Positions 57,001 through 64,000 of a DNA stretch of 64,000 bases are shown here, piece by piece (within the stretch, counting starts at the first letter, position 1; each line of letters opens with the position of its first letter). The DNA comes from Cyathus striatus. Its lineage: Eukaryota; Basidiomycota; Agaricomycetes; Agaricales; Nidulariaceae. Position numbers and translations under genes: made by a program. Where the stretch lies: contig JAOVFP010000008.1 of assembly GCA_025738555.1 (NCBI GenBank), forward strand, positions 3,968,001 through 4,032,000. Reading direction: 5' to 3'. The notes under the pieces are model-generated. The model ran no database searches. It worked only from the letters and a program-made list of their open reading frames with translations, and was not told where the DNA came from.

Positions 57001-60000
57001 AGATCGTAGAGGTTGTTCTCATATATGCCCCAAATCCTACACCACATCAGAACATATAAAAATAATGGTCAAAAGAAAAGTACACACTTCGCAATATTCT
57101 CATCCTGCGCATCGCTGACAATCACTTTCTTTTCGTACACAAGTGGGCCCTTTTTGAAGCCATCCATCTTCTTCAAAAAGGTTTGTGTGTACCAATCTGC
57201 AGCACTCATAGCTTGACTCTGGGTCTGCAGCCTCCCACTTGTATGTACCGCATTATTATTCAGGACTGTGAAGTTCTTTCGTGTCAAGAACAGATTGTCG
57301 TCCTCCACCATCGGGCAGGCCAAAACCAAAGGCGGGGGGAAATAGTATGTCAAATCCTGGCCTGCAAGCTGTTCCAGTACGTCCGCAGTATTTGACTGCA
57401 CGCCTATAATATCAGAATGGTCACCATGCACGAAATTTGACACGTCGTACACCTCTCCTTGAATAGTAACCCAGAAATCAGCATCTCCCTGATGTTGCGC
57501 TACTTCATTCAAACCCCAAGCTTTATCGAAATTTGGACACAGAAGCCGTCCAAACTCGATAATATAAAAGATGATAAATCCATTGAGGAGGAGAATCAAC
57601 CAGAAAATTGCGAACTTCTCTCTCCATGCGAGTCGAATATCCGGTCGCTTCATACGACCTACGTGGTGAAGGAGGAAGGAAGGAATTAGCCAGGTTGATC
57701 CCCAGACGATCCAAAGCCACCACCTGCGCGTGCGAGATGAAGGAACTTCCTCGATAGCGTTGGGTGCGTCTTTGACTATCATTTCTCCGCCAGGTGTTCC
57801 AGGAGTGGGGATAGCTTCCTTTGGCCTGTCTTCCTTCATTCTCTGGTCCCAAACGCCTTCATCTCCAGCAGTGTCGAACCCATACCCAGGTGTAGGTGTA
57901 TTAAGACCCCCACCACCGTATGCTCCGTCCAGCAAATTATCCTTACTCTCCCCATAATATCCCCCTGCTGGAACTTCCAGCTCGTCGCCCTCCCCACTCG
58001 CTGCAGGCGCGTTATTTCCATCCCTCCAAGCTTCTACGCCCTCCCGGGCCCGTAAAACATCTTCAACCCCCCTCCAAGCTCTCCAAGTTAACCACACCTT
58101 CCCTACTCCGACTCTCACATCCTTCCCATCTTCCCAGCCATTAGCTCTAATGCATTGCCCGAAGCGCTCATCAAACGATCCGCGCATCGTAGGCACGTAT
58201 CGGCTGCAGAACTCCTCCTTCTCATAGCCGACGACCCACTCTGAGGAGCGAGATACGAAATCTGGTACAAGGAGAGCGCGGAGTTGGGCTTTAACACGAC
58301 GCCGGTCGAAGGAGTTGGGTGATAGAGAATCATTGGGGCGGAGGCAAGATAAGAGCCATAAACGGTGTTTATCTAGTGCCGCAAAGACTTCAGAGAGTGT
58401 GAAATTGACCTGCACAAGTACAGGATACACCCTCTCCGGATCCAATCTTGGGTGTCTGTCCCTTTCATCCCCTCCCGGGAGCGTAGGCGCACGAAGGGGC
58501 CGCGAACTAACCTGCGCCCCAACAAGGATATCTTCATCCCTCGAATGCCTCTCAACGCTCAAACTCGGCCCTGCAACCAACTTTCCTACGAATGCTTCGC
58601 TGGATCCACGAAGGAGAGTAACAAATGCTGCATCAAGTACATCTGCATCGCGTTCGATAAAAGCTTGAATGTCGTATGCGACGGGACCAGAGAAATGATT
58701 GATCCCAAACGTAGTTCTATCGGAACCAGCGGGGCCAGAAGGAGAAGCATTAAAAGAAGCGTGTACCCCGAAACCTGCACACAACTCTTGCAACAAATCC
58801 GCTTCTGCGTGATCATTCCCGCCATTCCTCCCCTTCCCTGCTGCGCGGGAAATGGTTCCAACCACCCCACCAGCCTTCTTTCCACTCCTTTCCCTCACTC
58901 CCGCCCCGCGAAGGAGCTCTACGCAAGCACCATTGTCCATCGTCGCGATATTCGGCAATGAAAGCCCATCTGCTGTGAGGGAAGCAGAAAATCCAAGATC
59001 ATCTTCGAACGTATGCTGAAGGATATAGGAATGCACCATCTCGTCTGCAAAATTAATTATAAATTCAGGGTATCCATTTGGTCCGTATGCGTTTCCGAGG
59101 AGAGTCTGTGGGCCCATGGACCCGCTTTGAAGGCCTTTCGTTTGGAAGCCTGGTTGATCAAAAAGCACAATCTGGGTTTTCTCCTCACCCTCAACAACTT
59201 CATCATGCTGAGAAGGGGAAAGACGATGATTTATACTCTCCACCAACCATGCAACCAGGATCGCATAAAGATCAGCTACAAACTGGTCCCTCTGCTTTCC
59301 CGCGCCATCTTTTCCAAGAAGAACAGTAAACACCTCCCGACGAACGTAACATGTCTTATTTACTAGCACGCTCTCCAATTCCTCGGCACCCACACCCAAG
59401 AGTCTTGCGGCGTGCTCCAAGGTTGGCCGGTTAAGCACGTACGCGGGGACATCTTTCGCATCCCCATCGGCAAATTGGATGTTGCCAAGAAGAAGGATAG
59501 CAATAAGGAGGGAGAATATGGACGTGGTATGTTTTTGTTTGAATCCCAAGGCACGAAATGCGGAACGGAGCTCGGTCATAGCTATACTATCATCCGAAAA
59601 CGGTCCTGCAGGAAGGCGGTAACATCCTGAGGAAGCCAAGAGTGCGTAGTCAGACATGTCGTCGATCTGATAGAGATCCCTCTCGCTTGTGGTGGCGCCA
59701 GCGAGGAATTGGTAAAATACGTGGTAGGTACGTTCTTCAGTCCCAAGACGTATAAGACGCGATTTGTCAAGGTTGAAAAGGAGCACTTTCGACCCAGTTA
59801 CCTTTCCATCCGTAAAATGAAGCTCAAGAAAGCGGGTGTGCCTGGATGCATTGGGGTTGTGTAATGTCTTTGCATTCCCGAACGCGTCTAGGAGTGTGTG
59901 GAGAGCTTGAATTTGTGAAGGGAGCTTAGAGGATAGTGAAGGAGAGGACAGGCGGAGGATTTGCGTAGTAAGTAACTTGAGAGTGGAGGTCTTTGAGGAG

Positions 60001-60434
60001 CCCGTTATCCCTCTAGGATGAGAAAGGGAATTAGTAGGAAATAAAAAAGTGGAATATAAAACCAACCTGGCAACAACGGCCTGCCCCTCACCGGTTCTCC
60101 TCATAGCATAATACACTCGTCCAGCAAAATCATAGACATGAGGTTGGCCCTCCTCACCCTCGCCACCGAGATACTTGTCCTCATATTCCCTTGCACTAGC
60201 ATCGCTTAGGCTTCCCAGAGGCTTGTAAGGATTGACAGCGAGGAGATGGGTGGGATAAAGACGGGCATAGGGGAGGTCACTCCTAAATCGGGACTGGAGG
60301 ACATGAAGGACAACATCGTCAGTGGGATAGACAGTAGTAGATGCTGACTGGGAGACGAGGAGGGCGAGGTCGCCGGTGCTGGTAGCACGGGTTTGGGAGA
60401 CGGAGGGGGTGGAGGAGTGGCCTTGTGCAGCCAT
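54044..60434 (-). CDS. Chitin synthase with myosin-like head (class V/VI type)
   Basis: Large membrane enzyme making cell-wall chitin from UDP-GlcNAc, delivered with help of its myosin-like head. The order is: head (about residues 1-780; [28 protein letters not shown]), Pro/Gly linker, two membrane segments ([35 protein letters not shown]), and a cytochrome-b5-like fold ([19 protein letters not shown]). The chitin synthase domain follows, with [35 protein letters not shown] and [13 protein letters not shown]. After further membrane spans comes a Ser/Gly/Met-rich tail, then DEK_C ([19 protein letters not shown] to [12 protein letters not shown]). The expected myosin P-loop is GxSGxGKT/S, but here it reads GITGSSKT, so motor ATPase activity is doubtful. 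The first intron (60066-60013) is 54 nt, stop-free and in phase. About ten introns in all. Confidence 0.94.
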
Positions 60435-60490
60435 AGGGCTAGGGTATGATATTGTGATATTCTCCTTTGAAATTCCTTGTATTATATCCT

Positions 60491-60590
60491 AGAAAAAGAA
60501 AAGAAAAGAAAGGTAAGGAGAGAAGGAGGAAGGAAGGGAGAAGGAAGGGAGAAGGGAGGAGGGAGGGAGGAGGAAAAGAGTCGCTGGCGT
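60491..60590 (+). repeat. 100-bp purine tract upstream of chitin synthase
   Basis: A run of A/G broken only by T at 60514, with repeated GGAGGGAGG and GAAGGAAGGGAG units. It begins 57 nt upstream of the chitin synthase start, so on that gene's strand it is a long pyrimidine tract. Such CT-rich tracts are common before fungal transcription starts; the length and mirror symmetry could also allow triplex formation. Confidence 0.7.
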
Positions 60591-61137
60591 GGTGAGAGGA
60601 AGCAGCCTGCTCCCGTTGCTCAGCCAGTCGTCACGCCGTTACGCTTTTGATGTTCTCATGCGGCGTTCCACGCTCTTCGGCATCAGTCGTCCGCTCCTTT
60701 TTTCTATCCTATATTTACTATTACAAAGTTACAGACTGCACAATAGACACCGCCTCCGCTACATTTAGCTCCTTGCAATTCCTTCGTTTCATCCAGACAG
60801 TGACACCGAGTACATCCCACCAGCATTGTGTCACCCCCAGGGGCCTAGTTCAAATTCTACTCACCAACCGACCAGTTTTCTTTACCGACGTTCAATAGCG
60901 TTACCTAGCTTCATTACTAGCCTCTTTGGGCAGGCCCTGGTTTCAAGTATCTACACCTTTGGATCAGGTTTGGAAAGCACACCTCAGTTGTACATAGTTA
61001 CACTTAAAAGGCTACTTCATCTAGTTTCATTTTAACACTCCAATAGCTCATACATTCATTCCAACCCTAAATAAAATGGAAAAGGGGGTGACATGCAAAA
61101 GCACGACGTACATTGATTAAGGTATAGATAGATACGG
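60591..61137. other. Intergenic, no recognised gene
   Basis: Short open frames on the plus strand (60647-60898, 60826-61035) show no domain. GTTCAAATTC at 60848-60857 resembles a tRNA B box, but no A box or stem accompanies it. The 3' flank of APM1 ends here. Confidence 0.5.
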
Positions 61138-62835
61138 TCACATAGTAGGCATGATTGGAGCACTGCCCTTTTCCAGAGCTGTACGAAGACTACAGGACAA
61201 CAGATGTCAAGCAGCATAACATTGGAATAACGGACGACTAACCTATAATCATCACCGTTCTGTGTTATATATCTCACCCAGGGCAGAGCTTGATAGCCAC
61301 TTTTTCAACAATTTTCAAGTACCGGACTTGAATCCCCGACACGGTGAAGTAAGGAATTTCGAACTTTACAGTTATCGGAGCACGTTTGTCCACGTCTTGT
61401 TCTGCATGAAACGCGCAACACAGCTCTCATTAGTAGTTCCAAAAATTGAAAGTCTAACGAGACGTACCACTCCTAACACTTGGCAGACCAAAGTGTGCTC
61501 GCATAAGAAACTCCCTACTTCCGCCCAACTGTTTAATCTTCCACACAAACGCCGACTTATCAGGTGCATACTGCACGCTGCCCGTTGACGCCTATTTTCG
61601 AGTCATATCTAGTAGTTCAAAAGTGAATAATAAGTTACAACTTACCCTGAACTTAGGACTATCAGCATCATCGGGAACAGGAACATAGATCTCCACATTA
61701 TTTGCGGTGCTCCGTCTCTTGAACTGTGCCTTGACCTTAACCATATACTCGACACGACTGCCGCGGTGGCTCTCCACTGCAGCCTCAACCCACACCAATG
61801 GCTTCACAGGTGTTGATAATCGGTACGACATAAGTTCGAACTCGCCATCCGGTGGAATGAAAGATATCGTGCGGTCGTTCTCGAATCGCGATAACCTAAC
61901 GCATTGATGGAATTTGACATCTTCCATTTCTATTGCCTTTCCCCGTGCAGCTACCAAAAATTATGAGAAAGAAGAACGAATACATGTAGAAGGGAGACAA
62001 GCACTTCGACCAGTAGACTCGAACATCACCTTGTCGTTTAATCCCAGACGCAACTCGGGCATCCCGGATAGATAGCATTTCATCTTGACCGCTCCCAAGA
62101 TCTCGGAACGCACTACATTTCCGTTGGCGTTGACCTTGCGCGATAACATTAATGTATTACAATGGCCTGGGAGAGATAAATGAACGCACCAACATATTTA
62201 CACTTTCAATGACATCCAAGAACACTTCATTCTTGCGGTAACGAATACCTTCCGTTCTCCACGATACTGCATTCGTAACTGCCATAGGCGGTCGCACTTG
62301 TATTTCGAGTTTGTGGGATTCTTGTGTGATGTATCTGCGGAGAGGTAGGGACATAAGGTTCCAAAAGTGTCAAATGGGTAAGACTTACTCCTGCAATATC
62401 TTGCTCTCTGTTGTTTGAGGGTATCCAAAGTCCATCATTTCATCCATTAACTCGTATATAATCACAAAATTGTCGCGAATACTCTCTTCCTCAAGCTCCT
62501 TGAAGTATTCCACCAGGACCTGAGTGAGACGGTGGAGAAATATGATAATCTCGGAAGCATTACTATTTCGCTTTGATAGCGCAAGTACTACAAATAATAT
62601 TGAGCGACAGGGTGTATATAAAATAAATTGTCTCACAGTAAAGGTTTGAATGTCGGATATGCATATAGTTAACGCCCTGACTTGAGAAGCAAGGGGTGAC
62701 TTGCTGACCTTCCTCCTCGATCTCCAGGACCAAGGGGAGAAATCGCTCAATACAAGAGGGCGGAACATCGTCACGGTACGATCTTTGTATGAGAGGCTTT
62801 CCCTTCAGGTCGAGGATGGCGATAAGCGAGGCCAT
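61138..62835 (-). CDS. APM1: AP-1 complex mu subunit
   Basis: Medium chain of the clathrin adaptor AP-1, sorting cargo between trans-Golgi and endosomes. The N-terminal longin-like domain (MASLIAILDLKGKPLIQRSY, NFVIIYELMDEMMDFGYPQ) is followed by the mu homology domain. That domain shows SWRTEGIRYRKNEVFLDVIE, GAVKMKCYLSGMPELRLGLN, FIPPDGEFELMSYRL, FVWKIKQLGGSREFLMRAHF and the C-terminal block SGYQALPWVRYITQNGDDYS. It recognises Yxx-phi signals. An Asp and Trp in the usual places of the binding pocket are visible. The final intron splits the codon after DDY; the last exon encodes SLRTALEKGSAPIMPTM with TGA at 61140-61138. Nine or so exons; about 435 residues. Confidence 0.93.
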
Positions 62836-63166
62836 TAGAAGAGCTGGTGATCGTTGCAGACGACGACGACTGAAAGTTGCGATTTCGGCGTTAACGGGAA
62901 CAAGGACAGATATGGAAGTGTATTACCATGGTCATGTGATATATCTGAAGCAACCCGTGGTGACGTCACACCAGAACGGGGATAGCCCAAACTTATAAAT
63001 GCAGCAACTCAAACGTTTGCAATTCATCCACGTTACATTCTGCTCATCACCTGTCGACACCCCATAGACCACTTCCTTCTATCACTAGAAATTCTCTACC
63101 AACCTCCCGTGTTTATACGTACAGCGCTCTGAATTATCGTCCTATCTATTCAGTTGTACCCCCAAG

Positions 63167-64000
63167 ATGAGCTTACTTCAAGATGTGTTACGATCACAAA
63201 CAGAGGAATCGATAGAGAGAGGTATTCGCAATATGGGAATATCTCAGCGACAGCAACCGCTATCTGATAAAGATGATTCTGATGACGATCTCGTTAATGT
63301 GGTGGGTCCCCTTAAACCATCTTACCCTATGTCCATGATTCTGAACCTCCTCAGGTTTCTCTCCCACCAACGCCAGATCGTACTAGACCACCATCTCCTG
63401 CTAAAGGAGCATCCGCCCGTCCTGTGCGAGGCCCCCTTCATATATCGTCCAACCAACGAGACCCATTGAAAGTATTTCCAACGGAGATATCGCAGAGGAT
63501 ATTCTCTCAACTTTCCCTCCGTGATCTTGCCAAGTGCGCTTTAGTATCCAAGAAATGGTGCCGTAGTCAAACCATTAACTACGGTTAGTTTAGGATAACA
63601 CACTCCTGTAAATACTCTGCTGACGTATGACTGCAATATCTAACACAGTGTGGTTCCAACATTATCGCAAGGAAAACTTCCACGACGAAAGCTTACCACC
63701 AGGTAAATGGACGAAACGCGAATCCAAACAGAATTGGGTGCGTTACCCCGTCGATGTCGATTGCATTTTGCTTAATATTTATTTATGTGTTGTAACTAGC
63801 GCGCTGTTCACTTGAAAGCCAGAAAGGAGCGGATACAATCTGAAAGTACCTATTCTCGTGGATCGGGTTATTCCTCCGCTTCATTCTCTGGCTACCAGAC
63901 GCCACGAGAAATAAAGGAAGAACAATGGAAGCAAGAAGCTCACGCGGCATCAAAGCCTGGTAAATTAGAAATGCGGGAGATGTACAAAGAACTCGGAGGG
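63167..64000 (+). CDS. F-box protein, 5' part (runs off window)
   Basis: Start ATG at 63167 (MSLLQDVLRSQTEESIERGI), then an acidic patch (DKDDSDDDLVNV) ending at a GTGGGT donor near 63301. After splicing, a Ser/Pro segment leads into an F-box (LKVFPTEISQRIFSQLSLRD with LAKCALVSKKWCRS), the Skp1-binding helix bundle of SCF ubiquitin ligases. Past the next intron come WFQHYRKENFHDESLPPGKW and TKRESKQNW, then a further exon (RAVHLKARKERIQSE...). The substrate-binding part lies beyond the window, so the specific family is not assigned. It is divergent from APM1, 331 bp away. Confidence 0.75.

Noticed and set aside
60848..60857. B-box-like GTTCAAATTC
   Set aside because: No A box or cloverleaf pairing around it.

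Overview
The window reads as nuclear DNA of a filamentous basidiomycete, most likely an agaricomycete. Introns are numerous and about 50-60 nt long, with GT-AG ends and CTAAC/CTGAC-type branch sites. There is a CBM1-linked GH6 cellobiohydrolase, a chitin synthase fused to a myosin-like head with a DEK_C tail, and a decayed O-methyltransferase of an expanded mushroom-type family. Assignments rest on recognised protein motifs; no searches were run.

Left part (1-19.3 kb): a mobile-element graveyard with one housekeeping gene. An 8.0-kb Ty3/Gypsy chromovirus (1473-9490, minus strand) has two 529-bp LTRs and a perfect 5-bp target duplication. It lies in a small open frame that is also split by a 1.55-kb hAT-type element (9677-11231, 8-bp duplication); removing both rejoins the frame. 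The Gypsy element carries gag, a candidate -1 frameshift site, a pro-RT-RNaseH-IN-chromodomain frame, an extra zinc-knuckle ORF before the 3' LTR, and a Tf1-like self-priming site. Nearly all its premature stops are TGA, as expected from C-to-T decay. VPS72/YL1 follows (11999-14143), then an O-methyltransferase pseudogene holding a solo LTR in an intron, a MULE-like element with a nested 319-bp foldback, and a TA-flanked MITE with relatives at 1063-1343 and near 31.9 kb.

Middle (19.3-36.3 kb): sparse genes. These are a mitochondrial ribosomal protein (L51/S25/CI-B8 fold), a GET2 homologue, the secreted cellobiohydrolase Cel6A, the meiotic MutS homologue MSH4 (over 20 small exons, including 8-, 19- and 20-nt microexons) and a PhoD-like phosphatase. 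Long stretches (19.3-21.1, 25.5-27.6, 31.5-33.9 kb) show no convincing gene.

Right part (36.3-64 kb): compact and conserved. In order: SEC4/Rab8 GTPase, a GPALPP/DUF3752 protein, ARP5 (INO80), VPS4, SAR1, NIC96/NUP93, an SMN-like protein, YKT6, PEX3, the myosin-motor chitin synthase, AP-1 mu (APM1) and the start of an F-box protein. Several pairs share short divergent promoters (PhoD/SEC4, VPS4/SAR1, SMN/YKT6, APM1/F-box). Many products act in membrane traffic (GET2, SEC4, VPS4, SAR1, YKT6, APM1) or in the nucleus (VPS72, ARP5, NIC96, SMN), but this looks like ordinary housekeeping content, not a dedicated cluster.
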